Source: CAZZIQ01 sp964654355
Lineage (GTDB): Bacteria; Pseudomonadota; Gammaproteobacteria; GCF-002020875
Direction of reading: 5' to 3'
Assembly (NCBI GenBank): GCA_964654355.1
Contig: CAZZIQ010000003.1
Span: forward strand, 1 to 52,858
Length of the DNA: 52,858 nt
The notes beneath the pieces were generated by a model that ran no database searches, was not told the DNA's origin, and saw only the letters and a program-made list of their open reading frames with translations. Shown one piece after another: positions 15,994 through 26,000 of this stretch; the stretch's first letter is position 1; each line of letters starts with the position of its first letter. The position numbers were made by a program, and so were the translations under genes.

Positions 15994-18300
15994 ATGTTGT
16001 TGAAACCCGCGCGACTGCTCCCTTTGATGCTGCTTCCATCGGCGCTGTGGGCAGTGGAACCGTTCCAGATTCAGGACATTCGCCTCGAGGGGTTGCAGCG
16101 TATTTCTGCGGGTACGGTTTTTAACTACCTGCCGCTGCGCGTCGGCGATACCTTCGATGATCGACGTTCGGGGGATGCGATTCGTTCCTTGTTTGGTACC
16201 GGTTTCTTCAAGGACGTGCGTCTCGAGCGTGACGGCGATGTCTTGTTGGTTTCGGTGATTGAGCGCCCCGCGATCGCGGACATCCAGATTCGTGGCAATA
16301 AATCGATTGAAACCGATCCACTCAAAGAAAGCCTGAAGCAAGTTGGCTTGGCCGAGGGACGGGTATTTGACCGCGCACTGCTAGAGAAGGTGAAACAAGA
16401 ACTGCAGCGGCAGTACTTTGCCCAGGGCAAGTACGCCGTTGAAATTGAAACCACGCAGACCCCGCTTGAGCGGAATCGTGTTGGGATTGATATCAGCGTA
16501 CGTGAGGGCGCGACTGCGCGTATTCAAGAAATTCGCTTGGTAGGTAATACCGCCTTCCCGCAAGACGATTTACTCGATTTGTTTCAGCTGCAGACACCGA
16601 ACTGGTTGTCGTGGTTGACCAAGAACGATCGTTATTCACGCCAGAAGTTAGCGGCGGATCTCGAGGCGCTGCGTTCGCATTATCTTGATCAGGGCTTTAT
16701 CAATTACCGCATCGATTCAACCCAAGTTACGATGTCTCCCAATCGTGAAGAAATCTTCGTGACGGTGAACATGAGCGAGGGCGAGCAGTTCACCGTATCT
16801 GGGGTCAAGCTGGCCGGTGATCTCAAGGTAGATGAAGAAACGCTGCGCAAAGAATTCAAGATTGAAAATGGTGCGGTGTTCTCACGCCAGCAAGTGGTCG
16901 AAACCAATGACGCACTGGTGAAGGTGTTGGGGGATGAAGGCTATGCCTTTGCCAACATCAATGTGATTCCTGAAGAGAATACCGAGAAGAACGAGGTTGA
17001 ACTGACCTTCTTTATTGATCCGGGCAAGCGTGTGTATGTCGATCGGATCAACATTCAAGGCAATACGCGTACAGCGGATACCGTTCTGCGTCGCGAAATG
17101 CGCCAGTTTGAAGGTGCGCGCTTCTCAACGGCAGAGGTTGAGCGTTCCAAGACACGTTTGGAAAAGCTGGGCTACTTTGAAAACGTTTCGGTAGAAACGC
17201 CGCGCGTTCCGGGCAGCACCGATTTGGTGGATGTGAATTACACCGTTGCCGAACAATCGACCGGGAACTTGATGGCCGGCCTTGGCTATTCGGGCTCTTC
17301 AGGGATTGTGTTGAGTACCAGCGTGAGCCAAGACAACTTCTTGGGTACCGGTAAGCGCGTCAGCTTTGATGTGAATACGTCCGCAGCGAATACGCAGTAT
17401 GGCTTTCAGTACGACGATCCGTACTTCACGCCGGATGGGGTCGCAATTGGTTACGGCGCGTATTTCCGTGAAACGGATGCAGCGGAATTGGATGTGGCGG
17501 GCTATTCGACCGATGTGCTGGGTTTAGATTTGCGTTACGGCATTCCGGTTAATGACTTCGACCGGATTCGTGGTGCTCTGGGGTATACCCATCAGAGCAT
17601 GACTTGCGGTAGTACGAGCTATACAGAATGTACGGATTTTATTCGTGACAACGCCAAGGATCCTGAAGCTAGTAACACCAAGGGCACAATCGATATCTTG
17701 CAGCTGAATGGCCGCTGGAGCCATGACTCGCGTAACCGCGCCATCTTCCCAGATTCCGGCTCCTACCAAACCTCCTTTGCGGAGTTCTCCTTCCCGGGCA
17801 GTGATGCGTTGTACTACAAGCTGGGCTACGAGCATCAGTGGTATCACGCGCTGACGCGTGACTTCACCTTATTGTTGAAAGGCAATGCCGCCTATGGTGA
17901 TGGATATGGCGACACGAACGACCTGCCATTCTTCGAGAAGTTTTATGCCGGCGGCATCAGCAGCGTGCGTGGCTTTAAGGACAATACCCTAGGGCCACAA
18001 AATTCATTGAGTGAGCCTTTGGGTGGCAATCTGAAGACTGTGGCCAATGCCGAGGTCATCCTGCCGGTGCCGTTTATGGATAACGTCAAGGGTGTGCGCC
18101 TGAGTGCGTTCTACGATGTCGGTAATGTTTACGCCAAGGCGACGGATTTTGATCCGGGCGATTTGCGCATGTCGACCGGGATGCAGGTGAATTGGCTATC
18201 GCCGGTAGGCCCACTGAACTTTGCCTTTGCCTATCCGCTGAATGACGAATCCGGCGATGAAACCGAGAGCTTCCAATTCACGATGGGGCGTACCTTTTAA
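15994..18300 (+). CDS. bamA: Outer-membrane protein assembly factor BamA
   Basis: Central Omp85 component of the BAM complex that folds beta-barrel proteins into the outer membrane. 768 residues: short signal peptide (cleavage after about residue 20, ALWAVEP), five POTRA domains to about residue 420, then a 16-stranded barrel. The barrel contains the conserved SSVRGFKDNTLGP loop-6 motif, and the protein ends in Phe, the usual outer-membrane insertion signal. It lies between rseP and skp as in most Gammaproteobacteria. No clear Shine-Dalgarno precedes the ATG at 15994. Confidence 0.97.
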   Translation: MLLKPARLLPLMLLPSALWAVEPFQIQDIRLEGLQRISAGTVFNYLPLRVGDTFDDRRSGDAIRSLFGTGFFKDVRLERDGDVLLVSVIERPAIADIQIRGNKSIETDPLKESLKQVGLAEGRVFDRALLEKVKQELQRQYFAQGKYAVEIETTQTPLERNRVGIDISVREGATARIQEIRLVGNTAFPQDDLLDLFQLQTPNWLSWLTKNDRYSRQKLAADLEALRSHYLDQGFINYRIDSTQVTMSPNREEIFVTVNMSEGEQFTVSGVKLAGDLKVDEETLRKEFKIENGAVFSRQQVVETNDALVKVLGDEGYAFANINVIPEENTEKNEVELTFFIDPGKRVYVDRINIQGNTRTADTVLRREMRQFEGARFSTAEVERSKTRLEKLGYFENVSVETPRVPGSTDLVDVNYTVAEQSTGNLMAGLGYSGSSGIVLSTSVSQDNFLGTGKRVSFDVNTSAANTQYGFQYDDPYFTPDGVAIGYGAYFRETDAAELDVAGYSTDVLGLDLRYGIPVNDFDRIRGALGYTHQSMTCGSTSYTECTDFIRDNAKDPEASNTKGTIDILQLNGRWSHDSRNRAIFPDSGSYQTSFAEFSFPGSDALYYKLGYEHQWYHALTRDFTLLLKGNAAYGDGYGDTNDLPFFEKFYAGGISSVRGFKDNTLGPQNSLSEPLGGNLKTVANAEVILPVPFMDNVKGVRLSAFYDVGNVYAKATDFDPGDLRMSTGMQVNWLSPVGPLNFAFAYPLNDESGDETESFQFTMGRTF

Positions 18301-18338
18301 GATTTGCCAGCGAGCTACGCCAAGGATCAGGAGTTGAC

Positions 18339-18866
18339 ATGAGTGCTAAAAATACAGGGTTGAGTTGGTTAAGTGCGGGGCTGTTGCTCGGCAGTTCTTT
18401 GTTTGCGACTCCCGTGCTGGCTGAAATTCGAGTTGGGTTTGTGCATGTGTCCAAGGTTTTGGATCAGGCGCCGCAAAAAGAGCAGGCGAATCAAAAGCTG
18501 GAGAAAGAGTTCGCGCCGCGCAACGACAAGGTCGTGGAAAAACAAAAAGAACTGATCAAGCTTGAAGAAGAGCTGGTGCGTGATGCAGAAATCATGAGCG
18601 CTGATCGTCGCCGTAATGCGGAGCTTGAAGTGGTTCGTTTGAAGCGCGACATCAAGCGTATGCGTGAGGAATTCAACGAAGACTTTTCGCTGCGCCGTAA
18701 CGAAGAGCTGCGCAAGCTGCAACGTGCTGTAGCGCAAGCCATCGATAAGGTGGCCAATGATGAGAAATATGATCTTGTCGTCAGCGAGGGTGTGTTGTTT
18801 GCCAGCAAGCGTGTGGATATTTCGGTCAAGGTGCTCGACTTGTTGAAGTCGCAGGCCGACAAATAA
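18339..18866 (+). CDS. skp: Periplasmic chaperone Skp/OmpH
   Basis: A jellyfish-shaped trimeric chaperone that escorts unfolded outer-membrane proteins to BamA. 175 residues: signal peptide with probable cleavage after Val-Leu-Ala (residue 28), an N-terminal beta strand IRVGFVHVSKVLDQAPQ, then long charged, coiled-coil alpha arms (about 45-140) rich in Lys/Glu/Arg, and a C-terminal strand YDLVVSEGVLFAS. An AGGAG lies upstream of the ATG. Its position between bamA and lpxD is the conserved one. Confidence 0.94.
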   Translation: MSAKNTGLSWLSAGLLLGSSLFATPVLAEIRVGFVHVSKVLDQAPQKEQANQKLEKEFAPRNDKVVEKQKELIKLEEELVRDAEIMSADRRRNAELEVVRLKRDIKRMREEFNEDFSLRRNEELRKLQRAVAQAIDKVANDEKYDLVVSEGVLFASKRVDISVKVLDLLKSQADK

Positions 18867-18887
18867 TCCTCATTTAAGAAGCCTCCG

Positions 18888-19940
18888 ATGATGTCTGCTG
18901 TTGCCTGGACGCTGCACGATCTTGCGGCAGCGATTGGCGCAGAGCTGCGTGGCGACGGCGCAATTCGGGTGGATCACATCGCACCTTTGAATCAGGCCGA
19001 CGCGACGGCGTTAAGTTTTCTGACGAGTGCGAAATATCGCGATCATCTCGCGCAGACCCAAGCTGCTGCCGTCATTTTGAAACCGGTGGATGCCGCGCAT
19101 TTCTCTGGCCCTGCGTTGCTGATGGAGGACCCGTATCTAGGGTATGCCCGTGCGGCACAGACCATGTTCCCAGAGGCGATGGTTACGCCGGGGGTTCATC
19201 CCAGTGCGGTGGTGGATGCAAGCGCCAAGATTGATCCAAGCGCGCATATTGCTGCGAATGCTGTGATTGCTGCGGGCGCGCAGGTTGCTGCGGATGCCTA
19301 TATTGGCCCACTCAGTTATGTCGGTGAAGCCTGTGTTGTGGGGGCAGGTTCACGACTGGTTGCGCGGGTGACTCTACTCGGTCGTAGCGTGGTTGGTCGT
19401 GAGTGTCTGCTGCATGCGGGCTGTGTGATTGGTGATGACGGTTTTGGCTTTGCGCGCGATGGCGCGACCTGGGTCAAGATTCCCCAGCTCGGGCGAGTGG
19501 TGTTGGGTGACCAGGTTGAAGTCGGTAATAACACGACCATTGATCGTGGCGCGCTAGGCGACACCGTCATTGAAGATGGTGTGAAGCTCGACAACCTGAT
19601 TCAGGTTGCCCACAACGTGCGTATTGGTGAGAACAGTGCATTTGCGGCGCAGGTTGGTATTGCCGGCAGCACGCGCTTTGGTGCGCGTTGTACCGTGGCA
19701 GGCCAGGCCGGTGTGGCTGGGCACCTGCAGATTGCGGATGACGTGCATTTCACCGGACAGGCGATGGTCACCAAGTCGATCGGCGAAGCCGGCGTGTACT
19801 CTTCGGGCTTGCCGGCAGAAGCGAATCGCAAATGGCGTCGAACGGTGGCACGTGTACATGGCCTTGAGCAATTGCAGGCGCGGGTGGAGGCACTCGAGGC
19901 CGCTCTCGCCAAACAAACCCTGAATGAAGAAAGCGCTTAA
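18888..19940 (+). CDS. lpxD: UDP-3-O-(3-hydroxyacyl)glucosamine N-acyltransferase
   Basis: Adds the N-linked 3-hydroxyacyl chain in the third step of lipid A synthesis. 350 residues: N-terminal uridine-binding domain (about 1-100), then a hexapeptide left-handed beta-helix and a C-terminal helix. The catalytic His is His242 in LIQVAHNVRIG, equivalent to E. coli His239. The first two codons are both ATG, so the start could be 18888 or 18891; no strong ribosome site distinguishes them. Confidence 0.96.
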   Translation: MMSAVAWTLHDLAAAIGAELRGDGAIRVDHIAPLNQADATALSFLTSAKYRDHLAQTQAAAVILKPVDAAHFSGPALLMEDPYLGYARAAQTMFPEAMVTPGVHPSAVVDASAKIDPSAHIAANAVIAAGAQVAADAYIGPLSYVGEACVVGAGSRLVARVTLLGRSVVGRECLLHAGCVIGDDGFGFARDGATWVKIPQLGRVVLGDQVEVGNNTTIDRGALGDTVIEDGVKLDNLIQVAHNVRIGENSAFAAQVGIAGSTRFGARCTVAGQAGVAGHLQIADDVHFTGQAMVTKSIGEAGVYSSGLPAEANRKWRRTVARVHGLEQLQARVEALEAALAKQTLNEESA

Positions 19941-20015
19941 GAACGAGCGCCCACCTAACAAGAACAATCAGACGTAACTGAATTAGACCCTCTTTGGCGT
20001 CGCTGGAGTGTTGAG

Positions 20016-20465
20016 ATGACTGAGTTGAATATCCATGAAGTGCTGAAGCATCTGCCGCATCGTTATCCCTTTTTGCTGGTGGATCGAGTGCTCGAGGTTG
20101 AGCCCGGCAAGCGTTTGGTCGCAATCAAAAATGTGACCATCAACGAGCCGTTCTTTCCGGGACATTTCCCGCATGCGCCTGTGATGCCGGGTGTGTTGAT
20201 CATGGAGGCTTTGGCGCAGGCGACCGGCATCCTCTCTTTCCAAACCAATGGCAATCTACCGACCGACAAGTCGCTGTATTACTTTGTGGGCATCGATAAT
20301 GCACGCTTTCGCAAGCCGGTTGAGCCGGGCGATCAATTGGTTTTGGAGGTTGAGCTGACGCGCCGTATTCGTGACCTCTGGAAATTCAAGGCAGAGGCAA
20401 AGGTCGATGGTCAAGTGGTGGCCAGTGCAGATCTGATGTGTGCCGAGAAAGAGCTGGACGTGTAA
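20016..20465 (+). CDS. fabZ: 3-hydroxyacyl-ACP dehydratase FabZ
   Basis: Dehydrates 3-hydroxyacyl-ACP in fatty acid elongation and so competes with LpxA and LpxD for the same acyl-ACP pool. 149 residues of hot-dog fold. HRYPFLLVDRV is at 15-25; the catalytic pair His50 (FPGHFP) and Glu64 (LIMEALAQATG) is spaced by 14, as in Pseudomonas FabZ. The 75-base gap before it is the largest within the lpx cluster and shows no clear promoter. GGAG lies about 8 bases before the ATG. Confidence 0.97.
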   Translation: MTELNIHEVLKHLPHRYPFLLVDRVLEVEPGKRLVAIKNVTINEPFFPGHFPHAPVMPGVLIMEALAQATGILSFQTNGNLPTDKSLYYFVGIDNARFRKPVEPGDQLVLEVELTRRIRDLWKFKAEAKVDGQVVASADLMCAEKELDV

Positions 20466-20475
20466 CGAGCTGCTC

Positions 20476-21297
20476 ATGCCGATTGCAGAGGCCTTACCCT
20501 GGACCGATCCGCAGCAGCGGATTCATCCCACTGCGATCATCGATCCGACGGCGAAGCTGGCGGACGATGTGCGGGTTGGGCCGTATTCGATTGTTGGAGC
20601 GGATGTTGAATTAGGTCCCGGCTGTGTGGTCGGTCCTCACGTGGTGCTGCGTGGCCCAAGCGTCTTTGGTGCACGCAATATCTTCTTCCAGTTCGCGAGT
20701 ATTGGTGAAGGTCCACAGGATCTGAAGTTCCATGGCGAAGACACGCGTCTGGAAGCTGGTGATGACAATGTCTTCCGTGAGTATTGTTCAGTGCAGCGCG
20801 GCACGGTTCCTGGAGGCGGACTTACCCGTATCGGCAATCGTTGCCTGATCATGAATTATGTTCACATCGCACATGATTGCTTGTTGGCCGATGACATTAT
20901 TCTGGTCAACAACACTTCGTTGGCGGGGCATGTTGAGATTGATGACTTCGCCATTTTGGGTGGATTTACCCTCGTTAGTCAGTTCCTGCACATTGGTGCA
21001 CATGTGTTTAGCGCCATGGGTAGTGTGATTAACCAAAACGTGCCGCCGTATCTTCTGGTTTCAGGCCACATGGCCAAGCCAAAGAACCTAAACCTCACTG
21101 GGCTCAAGCGCCATGGTTTTGGTGATGCTGAACTGAAAGCGCTGCGCCAAGCCTATAAATTGTTCTATACCCAAGGTTTGGGTATGGACGAGGCGCTCAC
21201 ACAAATGCAGCCGTTGGCTCTGGATGCGCCTGCAGTTCAGCGCTTTATCGCATTCATTGAGCACAATCGCGGCGGGCGCGCGACCATCATTCGTTAA
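20476..21297 (+). CDS. lpxA: UDP-N-acetylglucosamine O-acyltransferase
   Basis: First enzyme of lipid A synthesis; transfers a 3-hydroxyacyl chain from ACP to UDP-GlcNAc. 273 residues. With a constant offset of 8 from E. coli numbering, catalytic His133 (E. coli 125), Lys84 (76), His152 (144) and Arg212 (204) are conserved. The acyl-length ruler is Met181 (E. coli Gly173, P. aeruginosa Met169), predicting a C10 rather than C14 preference. Two sites differ: Ser168 replaces His160, and His213 replaces Arg205. I start at 20476; an in-frame ATG at 20440 inside fabZ adds nonconserved residues. It overlaps lpxB by one base (TAATG). Confidence 0.96.
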   Translation: MPIAEALPWTDPQQRIHPTAIIDPTAKLADDVRVGPYSIVGADVELGPGCVVGPHVVLRGPSVFGARNIFFQFASIGEGPQDLKFHGEDTRLEAGDDNVFREYCSVQRGTVPGGGLTRIGNRCLIMNYVHIAHDCLLADDIILVNNTSLAGHVEIDDFAILGGFTLVSQFLHIGAHVFSAMGSVINQNVPPYLLVSGHMAKPKNLNLTGLKRHGFGDAELKALRQAYKLFYTQGLGMDEALTQMQPLALDAPAVQRFIAFIEHNRGGRATIIR

Positions 21298-22448
21298 TGT
21301 CTACGGTTTCCGCTCCACGTTCCGTATGCGTGGTTGCCGGCGAAGCCTCCGGAGATCTGCTGGCATCTGGCGTTGTACATGCGCTGCAGCAACGGGACTC
21401 CTCATTAACGATTTTTGGCATGGCTGGGCCTGCCATGCGTGCCGCGGGTGTAGAGCCGGTTGCGCGTAGCGAAGAGTTGTCGGTGATGGGGCTGATTGAA
21501 GTGCTCAAGCAGCTGCCGCGGTTGCTGCGCTTGCTGAAGCGACTGCGCGTTGCTTTGCGTGAGCGCCGGCCGGATCTGGTGATCTTGGTCGATGTCCCCG
21601 ATTTCAATCTCAAACTTGCCAAGACTGCGACCCAGCTCGGAATCCCGGTGTTGTATTACGTCAGTCCACAGGTGTGGGCGTGGCGTAAGAAGCGTGTCTA
21701 TAAAATCGCACGCGTCGTCTCACACATGGCCGTGTTGTTTCCGTTTGAGGTTGAGGTTTATCAAAATGCCCATGTTCCTGTGACCCATGTGGGTCATCCG
21801 CTGGCTCGGACACTCTATCGTCAACATGTTCCCGCAGTGGCGCGCGCAGAGTTAGGGTTGGAGCCCGCACGCAAGACCATCGGTCTTTTTCCAGGCAGTC
21901 GGCGCAGCGAAGTGGAGCGCTTGTTGCCCGTCATGCTGCAGACTGCGCGTCAACTCGCGAGGAATGAGTCTGTACAGTTTGTGCTCTCGCAAGCGCAAAG
22001 CCTTGAAGACGACTTGTATACAGAGGCGTTAGCTGTAGGGCTGCCACTGCAGATTGTGCGCGGGGAGAGTGCGCGGGTTGCTGAGGCCTGTGATGCTGTC
22101 ATTGCGGCATCTGGAACACTGACCTTGGAATTGGCCTTGCTCGAAGTGCCGATGGTGATTGTCTATCGCGCCGCACCACTGACCTGGGCGATCTTTTCGC
22201 GTTTGGTCAAGATTCCTTATGTGTCTCTGGTCAATATCTTGCTTGAGCAGGGTGCTGTTCCTGAGTTGTTACAGGATCGTGCCAATCCCGATGCCATCCT
22301 CGCCGCCTTACGACCGTTATTGCAGGCCGAAGGTGCGGCAATGCAGCAGCGTGAGCTCGCGCGGATTCGTGGCTTACTTGGTGCGGGAGATGCCTCCGTG
22401 AAGGTTGCTGCTCTAGCGGAACAGCTGATGCAGAGCACGGCGACATGA
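21297..22448 (+). CDS. lpxB: Lipid-A-disaccharide synthase
   Basis: GT-B fold glycosyltransferase that joins UDP-2,3-diacylglucosamine and lipid X to form the tetraacyl disaccharide. 383 residues with the family's N-terminal VVAGEASGDLLAS, VDVPDFNLKLAK, YYVSPQVWAWRKKR and the C-terminal half's FPGSRRSEVERL and ASGTLTLELAL motifs. Translation is coupled to lpxA (stop and start share one base), and it overlaps rnhB by four bases. LpxC and LpxH are not in the window. Confidence 0.96.
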   Translation: MSTVSAPRSVCVVAGEASGDLLASGVVHALQQRDSSLTIFGMAGPAMRAAGVEPVARSEELSVMGLIEVLKQLPRLLRLLKRLRVALRERRPDLVILVDVPDFNLKLAKTATQLGIPVLYYVSPQVWAWRKKRVYKIARVVSHMAVLFPFEVEVYQNAHVPVTHVGHPLARTLYRQHVPAVARAELGLEPARKTIGLFPGSRRSEVERLLPVMLQTARQLARNESVQFVLSQAQSLEDDLYTEALAVGLPLQIVRGESARVAEACDAVIAASGTLTLELALLEVPMVIVYRAAPLTWAIFSRLVKIPYVSLVNILLEQGAVPELLQDRANPDAILAALRPLLQAEGAAMQQRELARIRGLLGAGDASVKVAALAEQLMQSTAT

Positions 22449-23050
22449 GTGCGAACTCAATCAATTGGTCTGCATATGCGGGTGTAGCAGGGGTCGATGA
22501 GGTCGGACGAGGCCCCTTGGTGGGCCCCGTGGTTGCCGCAGCGGTCATCTTGGATCCAGCTTGTCCGATTGAAGGTCTGCGCGATTCGAAAAAGCTTTCT
22601 GAAAAACGTCGGGTGCAGCTGGCTGAGGAAATTCGTACAGCGGCCGTGAGTTGGTCGATTGCAGAGGCGAGCGCGCAAGAGATTGATGCAATCAATATTT
22701 TGCAGGCCAGTTTGTTAGCGATGAAACGAGCCTTGCAGGGTCTGCAGATGAAGCCCCATCACGTCTGTGTCGATGGCAATCGTTGTCCTGATTGGTCGGG
22801 TTCAATCGAAGCCATGATTGGTGGGGATGATCAACATCCTGCAATCATGGCGGCGTCGATTTTGGCTAAGGTTGAGCGCGATGCGCAGATGTTGCGTTAT
22901 GCCGAACGTTATCCAGACTATGGCTTTGCGCAGCACAAAGGGTATCCAACCCGTGCGCATTTGCAGGCCCTGCAAGAGCATGGCGTGACGCCTTGGCACC
23001 GCCGTAGCTTTGCGCCGGTACGGCGTGCGCTGCAAGGGACAAGCGCATGA
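22445..23050 (+). CDS. rnhB: Ribonuclease HII
   Basis: Cuts RNA in RNA-DNA hybrids, including single misincorporated ribonucleotides. 201 residues. The acidic active site is visible as Asp18-Glu19 in GVDEVGRGPLVGPVV and Asp110 in CVDGNRCP. DSKKLSEK and the C-terminal HKGYPT..H..AL.EHG..P.HR segments are also typical of type 2 RNase H. It is joined to lpxB and dnaE by ATGA overlaps on both sides. Confidence 0.96.
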   Translation: MSANSINWSAYAGVAGVDEVGRGPLVGPVVAAAVILDPACPIEGLRDSKKLSEKRRVQLAEEIRTAAVSWSIAEASAQEIDAINILQASLLAMKRALQGLQMKPHHVCVDGNRCPDWSGSIEAMIGGDDQHPAIMAASILAKVERDAQMLRYAERYPDYGFAQHKGYPTRAHLQALQEHGVTPWHRRSFAPVRRALQGTSA

Positions 23051-26000
23051 GCTTCGTGCATTTGCATGTGCATTCCGCCTATTCGCTGGAAGATGGCACC
23101 ATCGACCCAAAGAAATTAGTCGCTGCCGTTGCGGCAGCGGGAATGCCCGCTGTAGCAATGACCGATATGGGCAATCTGTTTGCTGCGATTCGCTTTTATC
23201 GCGCGGCGATGCAGGCTGGTGTGCAGCCCATCTTTGGCGCAGAGATGCGAATTCGTAACCCTGAAGATGCGACTCAGCCGTGGCGTATGGTTGTTCTCGC
23301 GCAAAATGCACAAGGTTGGCTTCATCTCAAACAGTTGATTTCACGCGGCTATCGAGAAGGCCAGCATCAGGGCTTGCCTTTGCTCGAACGTGAATGGTTG
23401 TTGGAGAAAGCGGATGGCTTGATGCTGTTGTCGGGCGGTCGAGCCGGAGATGTCGGACAGGCGCTGTTGGCCAATGATGTGGGTTTGGCTCGCACTTGTG
23501 CTGAGCGCTGGCAGCAGGCGTTTGCCGATCGTTTTTACTTCGAGCTGATTCGTACGGGTCGTGCCGGCGAGGAAGAGGTCTTGCATGCACAGCTTAAGCT
23601 GGCGGCAAAACTAACGATTCCTGTGGTTGCGACCAATGATGTGCGCTTCTTGAAGCAAGAAGATTTCGAGGCGCATGAGGCGCGTGTTTGTATTCGCGGT
23701 GGCTGGCAGCTGGATTCAGTCCATCGTCCACGTGAGTACAGCGAAGATCAGTATTTGCGCTCAGCTGAGGAGATGGCGAAGCGTTTCAAGGATATCCCTG
23801 AGGCGTTGAGTAATACTGTGGCTATTGCGCGGCGCTGTGCGACACCATTGCAGTTGGGTGAGCCCCGTCTGCCAGAGTTTCCGATTCCAGCCGGCATGAC
23901 GCTCAGCGGTTTCTTCCGCAAACAAGCGGAGGAGGGTTTGCAAGAACGCTTGCCTGAGTTGTACCCGCAGGGACTCAATACTGAACAGCGTACGTTCTAC
24001 GCTGCGCGCCTGCAGCGTGAGCTCGATGTGATCGAGCAGATGGGTTTCCCGGGGTACTTCCTCATCGTTTCTGACTTCATCCGTTGGGCGAAGAAGCACG
24101 GCATTCCGGTCGGCCCAGGGCGCGGTTCGGGGGCAGGTTCGCTGGTGGCGTTCTCGCTACGCATCACTGACTTGGATCCCTTGCGCTATGAGTTGCTGTT
24201 TGAGCGCTTCCTCAATCCAGAGCGCGTGTCGATGCCAGACTTCGACATTGATTTCTGTATGGAACGGCGCGATGAGGTAATTGATTACGTCGCAGAAACG
24301 TATGGTCGTGATCGAGTTTCGCAAATCATTACCTTCGGCAGCATGAACGCCAAGGCGGTGGTGCGTGATGTTGCGCGTGTATTAGGTTATCCCTATGGCT
24401 TTGCCGATCGTCTAGCGAAATTGATTCCGTTCGATTTGAAGATGACGCTGGCCAAGGCGCTGGAAGAATCCGAAGAACTCGCGGAGCGTTATAAAAACGA
24501 AGATGACGTGCGCGACACGCTGGATCTTGCGCAAGCCTTGGAAGGACTCCCGCGCAACGCCGGCAAGCATGCGGGTGGTGTGGTGATTTCGCCATCGGAC
24601 ATCAATGACTTCTCGCCTATTTATTGTGAATCAGGCGGTAGCAGTCTCGTTACCCAGTTTGATAAGGATGATGTTGAAGCGGCGGGCTTAGTGAAGTTCG
24701 ACTTCCTCGGCCTGCGTACGCTCACCATCCTCGACTGGGCTGTCGAGATCATTAATCGTAAACGTAAGGAGCAGGGTGTTGATCCGCTGCGACTGGAAGC
24801 GTTAACGCTAGATGATCCGGATACTTATGCACTGTTCTCACGTGGTGATACTACGGCTGTATTCCAGTTTGAATCGCGTGGAATGAAGGATTATTTGCGC
24901 AAGCTGCAACCTTCGACTTTTGAAGACATTATTGCGCTTGCTGCACTGTTTCGGCCGGGGCCGTTGGGCTCTGGCATGGTTGATGACTTCATTGAGCGCC
25001 GTCACGGACGCGCTAAAGTGAGTTATCCGCACCCGCTATTGGAACCGATTCTGAAGCCGACCTACGGTGTCATCGTTTACCAAGAGCAAGTGATGCAAAT
25101 CGCGCAGGTATTGGCAGGCTATAGCCTGGGTGGTGCGGATTTGTTGCGTCGTGCGATGGGCAAGAAGAAGCCGGAAGAAATGGCCAAGCAGCGCGAAATC
25201 TTCATGGAGGGCGCAGCCAAGAACGACATCGACCCCAAACAAGCGACATCCATCTTCGACTTGATGGAGAAGTTTGCTGAGTATGGCTTCAACAAATCGC
25301 ATTCGGCCGCCTATGCCTTGGTTGCGTATCACACCGCATGGCTAAAGGCACATGAGCCGGCAGCCTTCATGGCAGCGGTACTGTCGGCAGTGATGGAAGA
25401 TACCGATAAGGTTGTGGGCCTGATCGAAGAATGCCGCAGCATGCAGTTGCAAGTGCGTTCGCCCGATATCAATCGCAGTGAGTACCGCTTTGGTGTTGAT
25501 CCGAAGGGACGGATTGTTTATGGCTTGGGTGGGATCAAGGGCGTGGGCGAAGCGGCAATTGAGCTGATTATCCAAGCGCGTACTGAGAAGGGTGCTTTTG
25601 CTGACCTGCTTGATCTGTGTCGCCGTGTCGATCACAGCAAGGTGAACAAGCGAGTGATGGAGGCGCTGATTCGTGCTGGCGCTTTGGATAGCTTGGTGGC
25701 AACTAGCGATGATCAGCCTGCTTATCCTGCGCGCGCCTCTTTGTTGACTGCATTGCCGCTGGCGTTGGCTGCCGCAGAGCGTGAGGCCGAAGATCGTGCC
25801 CGCGGACAAGAGGATTTGTTTGGTGGGCCAGTGGGTGATACGGGACAGAGCCAGACCGAAACAGCGGTGTGGAGCGATGTGAAGCCGTGGTCGGAAGAGG
25901 AGCGTTTGCGCGGCGAGAAAGATACGCTGGGGTTATATCTCACGGGACATCCCTTTGATCGCTATGAGCGTGAGCTTGCTCATGTGGCGAGCACTCGACT

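Noticed and set aside
20440..20475. LpxA start inside fabZ
   Set aside because: Adds 12 residues encoded by the conserved 3' end of fabZ; LpxA proteins begin near the ATG at 20476.
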